Assembly: GCF_013364195.1 (NCBI RefSeq)
Contig: NZ_CP054918.1
Location: 2,965,001 to 3,029,000 of the forward strand
From: Streptomyces sp. NA04227
GTDB lineage: Bacteria; Actinomycetota; Actinomycetes; Streptomycetales; Streptomycetaceae
Direction: 5' to 3'
DNA length: 64,000 nt
In this document: positions 24,478 through 34,223 of the stretch, in pieces
How positions within the stretch are numbered: position 1 is the first letter of the stretch
Layout: the number at the start of each line of letters is the position of its first letter
Notes under the pieces: model-generated
What the model saw: only the letters and a program-made list of their open reading frames with translations
Told to the model about the DNA's origin: nothing
Databases searched by the model: none
Position numbers and translations under genes: made by a program

Positions 24478-25854
24478 CTACTCGTTGGCCGCGCGCGGCC
24501 GCCCGCCCTCGTCGTACTGGTCGAAGAGCGGGGTGCGGCCGCGTTCGCGGGCGCGGCGGGCGGAGGCGGCGCGGCGGGCGTCGCTGCGCTCGTCCGGTGT
24601 CTCGCTCTCGTCGTCCGCGGCGGGGGCGGCCGAGCGCCGGTCCCCGGTGCCGCGTCGGTCCGCGGAGCCGTTGCCGCGCCGGTCGCCCTTGCCGGAGCCT
24701 TGGGCTCCCGACTCGGTGCGCGTCCGGTCCTCGGGCTGTCGCCCGCGGCCGCCCGGTTCGGCGGCGCTGGAGCGGGCGGCGCTCCAGGTGTCGGGGGCGC
24801 CGAGGTCGACGCTGCCGGTGGCACGAGGGGCGACCGGGGCGGTGACGTACGTGGGCAGTGGCACCGGGACCGGGTCCCAGCTCTCGCCACGGGCGGGGCC
24901 TCGGCGCTCGCGCTGCTGGTCGACCCACTCCGCGTGGTCCGTCTGCTCGACCAGCGCGCGGCGGTCCGCGGCGAGGGAGGAGCGGGCCGGGTCGGCGGAG
25001 GTGCCCGGGCCGGGGCGCGGTTCGCCCGTACCGTGCTCCGCCTGGGCGTCGCGCCGCGCGGCCTGGCGCTCGCGCAGCCGTCGCGCCGCTTCCTCGTCCT
25101 TGCGGCGGTCCATGACGTAGGCGTACCGGCGTCGTTCCTGCCTGCGCAGGTGGACGATGTACACGCTCAGCAGTACGGCGGGCGCCACCGGCGCCCACAG
25201 GAAGGCCAGTCCGCCGACCCCCGCGACCACCGCGCCGACCGAGAAGGCGGCGAAGAGCAGCAGGGTGGTGCGGCGACGGCGGGCGAGTACCTGCGTACGC
25301 CGGGCGCGCGCCTCGCTGCTTTCACGGGAATCCCGGGAATCCCGAGGATCCCGGGACTCGCGAACCTCACGAGATCCGACGGCTTCTCGGGATTCCCGAG
25401 TTTCCCGGGCATCGCGGGGATCGCGGAACTCCTGGTCGGTCTCGGCGTGCTCGTCGAAACCGGAGGCCTCGGCCCGCGCTTCGGGCCGCAGTTCGGCACG
25501 CACTTCGCCGCGGCGGTTTTCCGCGCGGGCGGGGCGGGCGCGGTCCGGCGCTTCGGCGCGGGCCGGTTGTTCCGGGTGCTGCCTCGGGGGCACGGCGAAG
25601 GCCCGGACGTCGACCGAGTCGGTGACTTCGCCCGGGGAGAGGGGCGGCTCGGCGATTTCGTCCGAGCGCGCCTTCAGGTCCTTGGCGTACCGGCGTTCCA
25701 TTCCCGCCCGGCCGGACAGAAGCCTTATGGCGGTGCTGAAACGTTCTGTTGGACGGGCCTCGTTCAGCTCGTCCTGCCTACGGAGCCACATCGGCACCAG
25801 GTAGGCGGCCCAGGCCCCGACAATGACTGCGTAGATGAGGCCGCTGCTGCTCAC
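24478..25854 (-). CDS. sepX: Cell division membrane protein SepX / GlpR
   Basis: The 458-residue protein has one membrane helix at the very N-terminus (GLIYAVIVGAWAAYLVPMWL, 5-24). A long charged region follows (60-190, with RDPRD/RESRE repeats), then two adjacent helices at ~197-235 and a basic, Arg-rich C-terminal region. This layout, and the position next to a Moco cluster with a gephyrin-like gene, match SepX of Streptomyces (a septation protein) and GlpR of Corynebacterium (receptor of Glp). Both are recalled from published work. The GTG start at 25854 has a weak ribosome binding site. The DNA repeats at 25320-25420 produce the RES/RDP pattern. Confidence 0.75.
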   Translation of the reverse strand: MSSSGLIYAVIVGAWAAYLVPMWLRRQDELNEARPTERFSTAIRLLSGRAGMERRYAKDLKARSDEIAEPPLSPGEVTDSVDVRAFAVPPRQHPEQPARAEAPDRARPARAENRRGEVRAELRPEARAEASGFDEHAETDQEFRDPRDARETRESREAVGSREVRESRDPRDSRDSRESSEARARRTQVLARRRRTTLLLFAAFSVGAVVAGVGGLAFLWAPVAPAVLLSVYIVHLRRQERRRYAYVMDRRKDEEAARRLRERQAARRDAQAEHGTGEPRPGPGTSADPARSSLAADRRALVEQTDHAEWVDQQRERRGPARGESWDPVPVPLPTYVTAPVAPRATGSVDLGAPDTWSAARSSAAEPGGRGRQPEDRTRTESGAQGSGKGDRRGNGSADRRGTGDRRSAAPAADDESETPDERSDARRAASARRARERGRTPLFDQYDEGGRPRAANE

Positions 25855-26141
25855 GCGTTACACGGTAGAGGGGTTCGCATGAGGCCATCTGCCAATTCGG
25901 CCGGTGTGTCGCACGATCTGGCTGATATTTTCAAGTTTTCTTCCGACCGTTGTGATCAACACCCCACGCCCATAAGGGAATTAAAACGCCCGAGTGACTC
26001 GATTCGCCCTCGATATTCGAACACGCATTCCCTTCTCCGTGATGTGCGCGAGTCGGCGGTGAATTTGCCGTCGGCATGCGCATGCGTAGCGCTTGCTTTC
26101 GGCCATGCGAACAGGCGCGGCGGATGGCGGGTGTGCGGGGG

Positions 26142-26813
26142 TTATTGGGGGGCGCGGGGATCGCGGTGCGAGCCGGTGTGGTGGGGCGGGGTGGGTGGCT
26201 GCGGGGTGCGGGTGCGGTGCCAGCGTTCGAGCAGCCCGTCGGCGGCCTCGTCGGCGGTGAGGGCGTAGACGAGGTGGTCGCGCCAGTCGCCGTCGATGTG
26301 CAGGAAGCGGGGGCGCAGGCCCTCCTCGCGGAAGCCGAGTTTCTCCACCACGCGGCGGCTCGGGACGTTCTCGGGGCGGATGCAGACCTCGATGCGGTGC
26401 AGGCCCACGGTGCGGAAACAGTGGTCCACGGCCAGCGCGACGGCGGTGGGCATCACACCGCGGCCCGCGACCGCGCGGTCGACCCAGTACCCGACATGCC
26501 CCGAGCACATGGAGCCCCAGGAGATACCGGCCACCGTCAACTGCCCGGCCAGCGCGCCCCGGTACTCCACCACGAACGGCAGCATGCGCCCCGCGTGCGC
26601 CTCCGCGCGCAGGTGCCGGACCATCTGCCGGTACGTGGGACGGTGCGCGACGGGGCCCGTCGGGGTGGGCGGGGGCACGGTGGCCTCCCAGGGGCGCAGC
26701 CAGTCCCGGTTGCGCCGGTTGACCTCGCGCCAGGCGCGCTGGTCACGCAGCTTTATCGGCCGCAACAGGACATCGCCGTCCGCGAGTTCGACCGGCCAGG
26801 ACAGACTGTTCAG
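26142..26813 (-). CDS. GNAT acetyltransferase, RimJ-like
   Basis: The core LLRPIKLRDQRAWREVNRRN and the GHVGYWVDRAVAGRGVMPTA acetyl-CoA loop show a RimJ/RimL-type N-terminal protein acetyltransferase. The shortest start is TTG 26765, but that would cut off the conserved first strand (VELADGDV) that is encoded in frame further upstream. No ATG, GTG or TTG precedes it. A CTG at 26813 overlaps the mogA stop as CTGA, so I prefer it (223 residues). It lies between mogA and sepX, in the conserved order found near the Moco genes. The target protein is unknown. Confidence 0.8.
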   Translation of the reverse strand: MNSLSWPVELADGDVLLRPIKLRDQRAWREVNRRNRDWLRPWEATVPPPTPTGPVAHRPTYRQMVRHLRAEAHAGRMLPFVVEYRGALAGQLTVAGISWGSMCSGHVGYWVDRAVAGRGVMPTAVALAVDHCFRTVGLHRIEVCIRPENVPSRRVVEKLGFREEGLRPRFLHIDGDWRDHLVYALTADEAADGLLERWHRTRTPQPPTPPHHTGSHRDPRAPQ

Positions 26814-27352
26814 TGCGACCCACCCGCCCCGCCGGCCGGATGGTCCCCGCCGCGCAACTGGTCCACGGCGTGCGCGAGCAGCGGTTCGAGCACGGCGAGC
26901 CCGTCGCGTACGCCGCCGCTGGAGCCCGGAAGGTTGACGATCAGGGTGCGCCCGGCGACTCCGGCCAGCCCCCGGGAGAGGGCGGCGGTCGGCACCTTGG
27001 GGCGGCCGTGCGCGCGGATCGCCTCGGCGATGCCGGGGACCTCGCGGTCCAGGACGGCGCGGGTGGCCTCGGGGGTGCGGTCGGTGGGCGAGATGCCGGT
27101 GCCGCCGGTGGTGAGGACCACGTCGTGGCCCTCCCGTACGCCGGTGCGCAGCGCCTGTTCGACGGGGTCGCCGTCGGGCACCACGCGCGGGCCCGCCACC
27201 TCGAAGCCGAGCGTCTTCAGGGCCTCGGCGATCAGCGGTCCGCCGCGGTCCTCGTAGACCCCGGCGGCGGCCCGGTTGGAGGCAGTGATCACCAGTGCGC
27301 GGTACGGGAGTTGCGCGGCCGGTGCGGCCGGGTGGTCGTGGGGTGCGCTCAC
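26810..27352 (-). CDS. mogA: Molybdopterin adenylyltransferase MogA/MoaB
   Basis: The GTG start at 27352 overlaps the moaC stop (GTGA). The 180-residue protein carries the MoCF fold: [17 protein letters not shown] and [13 protein letters not shown] are the molybdopterin-binding loops. It adenylylates molybdopterin before metal insertion by a MoeA-type enzyme. It is translationally coupled to moaC upstream and probably to the acetyltransferase downstream. The tail is Gly-rich and variable. Assignment to MogA rather than MoaB is by length and context only. Confidence 0.9.
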   Translation of the reverse strand: MSAPHDHPAAPAAQLPYRALVITASNRAAAGVYEDRGGPLIAEALKTLGFEVAGPRVVPDGDPVEQALRTGVREGHDVVLTTGGTGISPTDRTPEATRAVLDREVPGIAEAIRAHGRPKVPTAALSRGLAGVAGRTLIVNLPGSSGGVRDGLAVLEPLLAHAVDQLRGGDHPAGGAGGSH

Positions 27353-27849
27353 TGCCCGGCCTCCGCGCGGAGCCAGTCGCCGGACTTGCCGCCGGTCTTC
27401 TCCTCGACGCGTACGTCGGTGATGACGGCGGCCTTGTCGACGGCCTTGACCATGTCGACGACCGTGAGGGCCGCGACGGACACCGCGGTCAGCGCCTCCA
27501 TCTCGACACCCGTGCGGTCGGTGGTCTTGACCCGGGCCCGGATCTCCACCGCCTCGTCGGTGACGGTGAGGTCGAGTTTCACACCGGACAGGGCGAGCGG
27601 GTGGCACAGCGGTACGAGGTCGGGGGTGCGCTTGGCGCCCATGATCCCGGCGATGCGCGCGGTGGCGAGTGCGTCGCCCTTGGGCACGCCCTCGCCGCGC
27701 AGCAGTGCGACGACCCGCGGCGAGACCAGGACCCGGCCGCTGGCGTGCGCGGTGCGCGCGGTGACGTCCTTGCCGGACACGTCGACCATGTGGGCCGCGC
27801 CCGCCGCGTCGAGGTGGGTGAGCCCGCTGCTGGGGTCCTTGGCTGTCAT
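27349..27849 (-). CDS. moaC: Cyclic pyranopterin monophosphate synthase MoaC
   Basis: The start is ATG 27849, giving 166 residues, the usual length. The signatures [22 protein letters not shown] and [20 protein letters not shown] are all present. With MoaA it makes cyclic pyranopterin monophosphate from GTP, the first step of molybdenum cofactor synthesis. It lies 250 bp downstream of glp/moeA on the same strand. That gap (27850-28099) has no gene and may hold a separate promoter. Confidence 0.95.
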   Translation of the reverse strand: MTAKDPSSGLTHLDAAGAAHMVDVSGKDVTARTAHASGRVLVSPRVVALLRGEGVPKGDALATARIAGIMGAKRTPDLVPLCHPLALSGVKLDLTVTDEAVEIRARVKTTDRTGVEMEALTAVSVAALTVVDMVKAVDKAAVITDVRVEEKTGGKSGDWLRAEAGQ

Positions 27850-28099
27850 GTGCTGTGGCGCTCCCGGTCCGGGTCGCGCCGCGGACCGGCCGCCGACCGG
27901 CCGCGCGCGGACCATGTGTGCGCGACACCGTACCGCGCGGGGCACGCCGGGAGCCGGGCAGCACCGGCAGCCGGGGCACGCGGCGCGCGAGCCGAGCGCG
28001 CACCACCGCCTCCCGCGCCCCGCTGCTACGACCACCCCGGCCACCCAGCCACCACGGGCACCACGGCGGGCTACGGCCACCACGGCGAACGCCGCGCCC

Positions 28100-29434
28100 T
28101 CACCCCAGCAGCAGTACCTCGACCTCGGCCCCGGGCCGCAACTCGGTCGTCGACTCCGGGACGACGATCAGCGCGTCGGCCTTCGCGAGGGCGGCGACCA
28201 GGTGCGAGCCCGCGCCGCCGACCGGGGTGACCTCGCCGCGCGCCGCGTCGTAACGGCCGCGCAGGAACTGGCGTTTACCCTCCGGTGAGCCGAGCGGCTT
28301 CTTCGTGCGCAGCACGGCGCGGGCGCTCGGCCGGTGGATGTCCTCGACGCCCATCAGGGTGCGGATGGCGGGCCGTACGAACAGTTCGAAGGAGACGTAG
28401 GAGGAGACCGGGTTGCCGGGCAGGGCGAACAGCGGGGTGTGGTCGGGGCCGATCGAGCCGAAGCCCTGCGGTTTGCCGGGCTGCATGGCGAGCCTGCGGA
28501 ACTCGACGCCGCTGCCGTCCTCCTCGGCGTCGGTGGTGTGCGCGAGGGCCTCCTTGACCACGTCGTACGCGCCGACGCTGACGCCGCCGGAGGTGACCAG
28601 GAGGTCGGCGCGGATGAGTTGGTCCTCGATGGTGGCGCGCAGGGTCTCGGCATCGTCGGCGACGGCGCCGACCCGGAAGGCGAGCGCACCGGCCTCGCGG
28701 GCGGCGGCGGTCAGCGCGAAGGAGTTGGAGTCGTAGATCTCGCCGGGGCCCAGTTCGGTGCCGGGCGGGCGCAGTTCGCTGCCGGTGGACAGGACCACCA
28801 CGCGCGGGCGCGGCCGTACCCGTACGGCGGGGGTGCCGATGGCGGCGAGCAGGGCGAGTTGCGGGGCGCCCAGGACGGCGCCCGCGCGCAGCGCGCGCTC
28901 CCCGGCGCGGACGTCGCTGCCCGCGCGGCGGACGTGCGCCCCCTCGGCCGCGGGCTTGAACACCCGTACCTCACCGCCCGCGCCGCCGGGCGCCAGGCTG
29001 TGCGCGGTCATCGACTCGACCGGGCCCTCGCCGAGCCCGCCGTCGGTCCACTCGACGGGGACGACCGCGTCGGCGCCGGGCGGCAGCGGCGCACCGGTCA
29101 TGATGCGGGCCGCCCGCCCGGGGCCGACGGTGGGCGGCTCTCCCGCGCCCGCGGCGACGTCGCCGACGACCTCCAGCGCGGCCGGGTAGGTCGCCGAGGC
29201 CTCGGCGACGTCGGCGGCGCGTACCGCGTAGCCGTCCATCGAGCTGTTGTCGAAGGGGGGCAGGGAGACGGGCACGGTGACGTCGTCGACCAGGACGCAG
29301 CCCTGGGCGTCGAGCAGCTGGAGTTCGATGGGCTCCAACGGTCGGACGGTGGCGAGGATGTCCTCCAGGTGCTGCGCCACCGACCACACATGGCCCTCGC
29401 CCTGGCCCGCGACCCGCGTCGTGGTACTGCTCAA
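28100..29434 (-). CDS. glp: Gephyrin-like protein Glp / molybdopterin molybdotransferase MoeA
   Basis: The TTG start at 29434 lies nine bases after GAGGAG, which is itself within the end of galU. This gives 444 residues; a longer frame upstream runs into galU and is rejected. MoeA signatures are [37 protein letters not shown] and LPGNPVSS. Domain IV ends the protein. In actinobacteria one MoeA paralogue, Glp, works in cell division with a membrane receptor (GlpR/SepX), and sepX lies in the same gene run here. It may do either job or both. Co-transcription with galU is likely (4-bp gap). Confidence 0.82.
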   Translation of the reverse strand: MSSTTTRVAGQGEGHVWSVAQHLEDILATVRPLEPIELQLLDAQGCVLVDDVTVPVSLPPFDNSSMDGYAVRAADVAEASATYPAALEVVGDVAAGAGEPPTVGPGRAARIMTGAPLPPGADAVVPVEWTDGGLGEGPVESMTAHSLAPGGAGGEVRVFKPAAEGAHVRRAGSDVRAGERALRAGAVLGAPQLALLAAIGTPAVRVRPRPRVVVLSTGSELRPPGTELGPGEIYDSNSFALTAAAREAGALAFRVGAVADDAETLRATIEDQLIRADLLVTSGGVSVGAYDVVKEALAHTTDAEEDGSGVEFRRLAMQPGKPQGFGSIGPDHTPLFALPGNPVSSYVSFELFVRPAIRTLMGVEDIHRPSARAVLRTKKPLGSPEGKRQFLRGRYDAARGEVTPVGGAGSHLVAALAKADALIVVPESTTELRPGAEVEVLLLG

Positions 29435-29438
29435 ATCG

Positions 29439-30344
29439 CTACATCTCCTCGGTGACGTAACTGCGAAGCCAGGCCCGGAAGTCGGGCCCGAGGTCCTCAC
29501 GTTCGCACGCGAGTCGGACAATGGCACGCAGGTAGTCGCCGCGGTCGCCGGTGTCATAGCGGCGGCCCTTGAAGACGACGCCGTGCACCGGGCCGCCCAC
29601 CTTCTCGTCGGCGGCGAGCTGCTGGAGGGCGTCGGTGAGCTGGATCTCGCCGCCGCGGCCGGGCTCGGTCTTGCGCAGTATGTCGAAGATGTGCGGGTCG
29701 AGGACGTAGCGGCCGATGATGGCGAAGTTGCTGGGCGCGTCCGCCGCGTCGGGCTTCTCGACCAGGCCGGTGACCTTGACGACGTCCGCCTCGTCGGTGG
29801 CCTCGACGGCCGCGCAGCCGTACATGTGGATCTGCGCCGGGTCGACCTCCATCAGCGCGATCACGGTGCCGCCGTGCTGCTCCTGGATGTCGGTCATCCG
29901 GGCGAGCAGCGGGTCGCGCGGGTCGATGAGGTCGTCGCCCAGGAGGACGGCGAAGGGCTCGTTGCCCACGTGCGGGGCGGCGCAGAGCACCGCGTGACCG
30001 AGCCCCTTGGGGTCGCCCTGGCGGACGTAGTGCATCGTCGCGAGGTCGCTGGACTCCTGGACCTTGGCGAGCCGGGTGCGGTCACCCTTCTTGGTGAGGG
30101 CCTCTTCGAGCTCGTAGTTGCGGTCGAAGTGGTCCTCGAGCGGGCGCTTGTTGCGACCAGTGATCATCAGGACGTCGTCGAGGCCCGCGGCCACGGCCTC
30201 CTCGACCACGTACTGGATGGCCGGCTTGTCCACAACCGGCAGCATTTCCTTGGGGGTTGCCTTCGTGGCGGGCAGGAAACGGGTGCCGAGTCCCGCCGCC
30301 GGAATGACAGCCTTGGTGATCCTGGTGTGGGGGTGCTCAGTCAT
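29439..30344 (-). CDS. galU: UTP-glucose-1-phosphate uridylyltransferase GalU
   Basis: The start is ATG 30344, giving 301 residues. The nucleotide-binding signature PAAGLGTRFLPATKATPKE is near the N-terminus. VLLGDDLID and GLVEKP are the sugar-phosphate and UDP-glucose loops. It makes UDP-glucose for wall glycans, trehalose and glycogen-type polymers. It is divergent from 5-formyltetrahydrofolate cyclo-ligase, and glp follows with a 4-bp gap. The same gene order (galU next to the Moco/glp genes) is familiar from other Streptomyces. Confidence 0.95.
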   Translation of the reverse strand: MTEHPHTRITKAVIPAAGLGTRFLPATKATPKEMLPVVDKPAIQYVVEEAVAAGLDDVLMITGRNKRPLEDHFDRNYELEEALTKKGDRTRLAKVQESSDLATMHYVRQGDPKGLGHAVLCAAPHVGNEPFAVLLGDDLIDPRDPLLARMTDIQEQHGGTVIALMEVDPAQIHMYGCAAVEATDEADVVKVTGLVEKPDAADAPSNFAIIGRYVLDPHIFDILRKTEPGRGGEIQLTDALQQLAADEKVGGPVHGVVFKGRRYDTGDRGDYLRAIVRLACEREDLGPDFRAWLRSYVTEEM

Positions 30345-30439
30345 GCCCGCCACCCTAACCGGTGCCTTTAAGAGGAATGTGATGGTCCGGTTAATTTGGC
30401 CGGTCTGTGCCCACCTGCGGAAAGAAGCGTGAACGTGAA

Positions 30440-31057
30440 ATGAACGAGACCCAGCGCCAAGCGGATTCTGGCAAGCGGACATTGCGCCGGGAGTTCCTCT
30501 CGGTGAGGAACCGGTTGACGGAAGATGACGTACGGGAAAAGGCGGTGCTGCTTGCCGAGCGCGCCCTCGAACTGCCCGTGCTCGCCGGGGCGTCCACGGT
30601 CGCCGCCTATGTGTCGATGAGCACAGAACCCGGGACCGGGCCGCTGATCGAGGCGCTGGACGCGCGCGGGGTGCGGGTGCTGCTGCCGGTCCTGCTCGCG
30701 GACAACGACCTGTCCTGGGGCGCGTACCAGGGCCCCGACTCGCTGGTGGAGGTCCACCACCGGGGAAAGATGGCGCTGCACGAGCCGTCCGGTCCGCCGC
30801 TCGGCACGGACGCGGTGCTCGACGCGGATGCCGTACTGCTGCCGGGGGTCGCGGTGGACCGTGCGGGTGTGCGGCTCGGCCGCGGCGGCGGCAGCTACGA
30901 CCGGGTACTCGCCCGACTGGCGCGCGCGGGCAAGGACCCGGCCCTGGTGGTCCTGCTCTACGACGCGGAGGTGGTGGCCCGCCTGCCGCACGAGCCGCAC
31001 GACCGGCCGGTGCACGCGGCGGTGACGCCGTCAAAGGTCCACCGCTTCGGTGTCTGA
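30440..31057 (+). CDS. 5-formyltetrahydrofolate cyclo-ligase
   Basis: The preferred start is ATG 30440 (205 residues); a GTG at 30407 is possible but lacks a site upstream. The basic N-terminal helix GKRTLRREFL supplies the ATP-phosphate contacts. GVRLGRGGGSYDRVLARL is the family ATP/folate signature, and VHAAVTPSKV is near the end. The enzyme converts 5-formyl-THF to 5,10-methenyl-THF with ATP. It is divergent from galU and ends before a strong shared terminator. Confidence 0.92.
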   Translation: MNETQRQADSGKRTLRREFLSVRNRLTEDDVREKAVLLAERALELPVLAGASTVAAYVSMSTEPGTGPLIEALDARGVRVLLPVLLADNDLSWGAYQGPDSLVEVHHRGKMALHEPSGPPLGTDAVLDADAVLLPGVAVDRAGVRLGRGGGSYDRVLARLARAGKDPALVVLLYDAEVVARLPHEPHDRPVHAAVTPSKVHRFGV

Positions 31058-31076
31058 TCCCGTAACCGAAAAACGC

Positions 31077-31106
31077 CCGAGGGGCCCCGTCGCCGGAGCC
31101 CCTCGG
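31077..31106. terminator. Bidirectional hairpin terminator
   Basis: Perfect 9-bp arms CCGAGGGGC (31077-31085) and GCCCCTCGG (31098-31106) sit between two convergent genes. A run of A residues on the left would give a T-run for the minus-strand message. Confidence 0.85.
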
Positions 31107-31127
31107 TCATGTTGATGTGCGGCGACG

Positions 31128-33878
31128 TCAGGGCCGCAGCACCAGCGTGTCCTCGGTCGCCTTCTTCACGGCCTCTTCGGAGAACGCCCAGGTGTACAGC
31201 TCGCCCTTGGCCCACTTGTCGGTCTGGTCCGTGTAGTGGTCGCTGTAGGCGTGGCCCGAGGCGCCGGTGAGGTTGACCCACTTCGACTTGTCGAGGTCGT
31301 CGAGGTTGACCACCATCCGCATGGACGGCACCCAGACCACTCCGTAGCCGCCCGCCGCGTTCCAGCCGGTGGCGTTGACGGCCGCCTCGCCGCCGCCGAG
31401 GTCCCAGGGGCCGCGGTTGAGCAGGAACTGCACGAAGCCGGGGCCCTCGGTGCCGAGCGTCTGGTTCTTCAGGGTCAGCCGGTGCAGGCGTCCCCAGCTC
31501 CAGGTGTCGACGTCCTTGCCGAGCTTGGCGGTCAGGTCCCAGCGGGCGTCGGTCATGGCCCGGCGGAAGAGCTCGTCACGGGTGTCGGTGGCCTTCTCGG
31601 TACGCGTCTTGGGCGACTGCCACCAGTCGTTCTTCTCGTCCTCGACGATGCGGCGGACCACTTCCATCCACCGGTCGCCGCCGTCGGGCTGCGCCGAGTC
31701 CGGCTCGCGCTCGCCGCACTCGCGGACCTTGCGGCCCTCGTCGGCGGGCTGGGTGTTGTCGGTCGGCTCGACGGACAGGCACTCGTCCTCGACGCGCAGT
31801 TCCTTGGGCAGCTTGTCGCCGAAGGCCAGTTGCAGGATGTGCCGCCAGACGCCGTTGAAGTACGCGGCCGCCGCCGAGTCCGGGTCCTGGGTGTAGTCCC
31901 AGCCCTCAAGGAGCTTCTGCGCCTCGCGTACGTACGGGTCGGAGATGTCGATCTTCAGCAGCATCGGCGTGAGCAGCTTGGCGATCTCGCTGCTGTTGTC
32001 CGTCTGCATGAGGCGCATGTCCTCGGTGGAGATCTTGCCGCCGTTCTTGGTCTTCTGCTCGATCAGGTCGTTGATCCGCTGGCTTCGGGTGCCGTAGCCC
32101 CAGTCCTTGGTGAGCAGGTGCGGGTACTTGTCGGGGTCGACGACGGCCTGGTTGGCGGTGACGATGTAGCCGCGCTTCGGGTTGTACTCGTAGGGCAGTT
32201 CGTCCTGGTCCAGGTAGTCGGTCCAGTCGTACTCGCGGTCCCAGCCCGGGGCGGGCAGCGAGCCGTCGCCCTTGCCGCGTACGGGGATGCGGCCCGGCGC
32301 CTGGTAGCCGATGTTGCCCTCGGTGTCCGCGTAGATGAGGTTCTGCGAGGGCACTTCGAAGGACTCGGCGGCCTTGCGGAACTCCTGCCAGTTGCCCGCC
32401 TTGTTGAGCGAGAAGACGGCGTCCATGGTGCGGCCGGGCGTCAGGGCGGTCCACTTCAGGGCGACGCCGTAGCCCTCGCCGCGGTCGGGGGCGGACGCGT
32501 CCACGCCCGCCTTCCTGCCGACCTCGCGCAACTCGTCGTTGCGGTCGGAGATCAGCGGGCCGTGCTCGGTCTCGCGGACGGTGATCTTCCTGTCGGTGCC
32601 GTCGGCGACCTTGATGATCTCCTCGCGGCGGGCGAAGGGGCGCACCTTGCCGTCGTAGGTGTAGCCCTCGTCGCTGAACTTCTCCAGGTAGAGGTCGGTG
32701 ACGTCGGCACCGAGGTTGGTCATGCCCCAGGAGATCTTGTCGTTGTGGCCGATGATCACGCCCGGCGTCCCGGCGAAGGTGTAGCCGGAGACGTCGTACT
32801 GGCACTTCTCGCTCACGCTGCGGCAGTGCAGGCCCATCTGGTACCAGACCGAGGGCAGCGAGGGCGCCAGGTGCGGGTCGTTGGCGAGCAGCGGCTTGCC
32901 GGTGATGGTGTGGCTGCCGCCGACCACCCAGGAGTTGGAGCCGATGCCGTTGCCGTTGGGGCCGAGCGAGGAGGGCACCGCGTCGAGCACCTCGGAGAGC
33001 TTCGACAGCTGAGTGCCCAGGCCCGGGGCCTCGGTGCCGCCCGCGAGGCCGGTGCCGGACTCCGCCCCTTCGGCGGCGTCCGCGCTCTTGACGCCGCCCT
33101 TGGGGTCGTACGTCTTGGTCGCCTCGTCGTAGCCGCCCTCCTCGACGATCGGCTTGTGCTCGTCGTACGGGTAGGGCGGGTACAGGTCCTTGATCTGCTG
33201 CGAGCCGAGGCGGCTGGTCATCAGTGAACGGTCGATCTCGTCCTGCATGTTGGCGCGCAGGTCCCAGGCCATGGCCTTGAGCCAGGCCACCGAGTCGACC
33301 GGGCTCCACTTGCCGGGGCTGTAGTCGTTGGCGAAGCCCAACGCCGCGTACTCCAGGGAGAGTTCCTTGCCCGACTTGTCCTCGAGGTAGGCGTTGACGC
33401 CCTTGGTGTACGCCTTCAGATACGACTTGGTGGCGGGCGACAGCTTGGTGTCGTACTCCTTCTTCGCCACCCGGTCCCAGCCGAGGGTGCGCAGGAACTC
33501 GTCGGTGTCGACCTGGCTCTTGCCGAACATCTCCGACAGGCGCCCGGAGGTGGTGTGCCTGCGCACGTCCATCTCCCAGAACCGGTCCTGGGCCTGGACG
33601 AAGCCCTGTGCCATGAACAGGTCCTCGTCGGAGTTGGCGTAGATGTGCGGGACGCCCTGGCCGTCGCGGCGTACGTCGACCGGGCCCGACAGGCCGTCGA
33701 GGCGGATGGAGCCCTTGGTCTGCGGCAGTGAGGCGCGCACGGTGTCCACGCCCCAGTAGGCGCCGTAGCCGATGCCCGCGACCAGGGCCAGAGCCAGGAC
33801 GATCACGAGGAGCCGGGCTCGGCGCCCCTTCTTCTTGCCGGCCTTGTGACCGGAAGAGGCGTTGGTGTGTGCAGGCAT
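31128..33878 (-). CDS. Penicillin acylase family Ntn-hydrolase
   Basis: The start is ATG 33878, behind AAGGAC, giving 916 residues. A basic N-terminus and a membrane helix (23-42) act as signal or anchor. The alpha chain begins IRLDGLSGPVDVRRDGQGVP. A spacer precedes GNGIGSNSWVVGG, where Ser314 would become the N-terminal nucleophile after self-cleavage. The beta chain carries NDPHLAPSLPSVWYQ and later Asn/Arg blocks. It acts outside the cell on an amide; Streptomyces relatives include acyl-homoserine lactone and lipopeptide acylases. The substrate is not determinable here. It is divergent from the antiporter across 345 bp. Confidence 0.9.
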   Translation of the reverse strand: MPAHTNASSGHKAGKKKGRRARLLVIVLALALVAGIGYGAYWGVDTVRASLPQTKGSIRLDGLSGPVDVRRDGQGVPHIYANSDEDLFMAQGFVQAQDRFWEMDVRRHTTSGRLSEMFGKSQVDTDEFLRTLGWDRVAKKEYDTKLSPATKSYLKAYTKGVNAYLEDKSGKELSLEYAALGFANDYSPGKWSPVDSVAWLKAMAWDLRANMQDEIDRSLMTSRLGSQQIKDLYPPYPYDEHKPIVEEGGYDEATKTYDPKGGVKSADAAEGAESGTGLAGGTEAPGLGTQLSKLSEVLDAVPSSLGPNGNGIGSNSWVVGGSHTITGKPLLANDPHLAPSLPSVWYQMGLHCRSVSEKCQYDVSGYTFAGTPGVIIGHNDKISWGMTNLGADVTDLYLEKFSDEGYTYDGKVRPFARREEIIKVADGTDRKITVRETEHGPLISDRNDELREVGRKAGVDASAPDRGEGYGVALKWTALTPGRTMDAVFSLNKAGNWQEFRKAAESFEVPSQNLIYADTEGNIGYQAPGRIPVRGKGDGSLPAPGWDREYDWTDYLDQDELPYEYNPKRGYIVTANQAVVDPDKYPHLLTKDWGYGTRSQRINDLIEQKTKNGGKISTEDMRLMQTDNSSEIAKLLTPMLLKIDISDPYVREAQKLLEGWDYTQDPDSAAAAYFNGVWRHILQLAFGDKLPKELRVEDECLSVEPTDNTQPADEGRKVRECGEREPDSAQPDGGDRWMEVVRRIVEDEKNDWWQSPKTRTEKATDTRDELFRRAMTDARWDLTAKLGKDVDTWSWGRLHRLTLKNQTLGTEGPGFVQFLLNRGPWDLGGGEAAVNATGWNAAGGYGVVWVPSMRMVVNLDDLDKSKWVNLTGASGHAYSDHYTDQTDKWAKGELYTWAFSEEAVKKATEDTLVLRP

Positions 33879-34223
33879 CGCTGTCCTTGCTGTCCTTCGC
33901 AAAGCGGCAGGCTGATCGAGAAGACCCGGGCGCGACACAGGTGTCGGCCGCCGCGGTCCGCGGTTCTGAAGAGCGCTGGAGCAACCATAGGCGCACAGTT
34001 GAAGGGGTCAGGAGGCGGTGTCTGGCTGGGAATTGAGGGCGGTGTTCGCTCACAGCCGAAGAGCGTCAAGAAAACGTCAAAGATTAGGTAAGGTAACGAA
34101 GTAACGGCGCCCGAGATGCCGATGCCATACCCGGACCAACCGCCGTGAACGGCACGCGATCCGGCGCACCCCGGCCCATACGGACGTCAACAGCACGGAA
34201 ACAGAAGCGGAAAGGACCAGCCC
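33879..34223. promoter_or_regulatory. Divergent promoter region, acylase and antiporter
   Basis: This 345-bp stretch has no gene. The part 34050-34110 is AT-rich for this genome (AAGAAAACGTCAAAGATTAG type) and is the likeliest promoter site. No inverted repeat of note was seen. Confidence 0.35.

Noticed and set aside
24268..26268. A 666-codon plus-strand frame opposite sepX
   Set aside because: It is antisense to sepX and partly to the acetyltransferase, with no recognisable domain. sepX has membrane helices and the right context.
31236..33227. A 663-codon plus-strand frame across the penicillin acylase gene
   Set aside because: It is rich in Val/Gly/Ala/Leu repeats with no motif. The minus strand encodes a complete acylase with an identifiable nucleophile.
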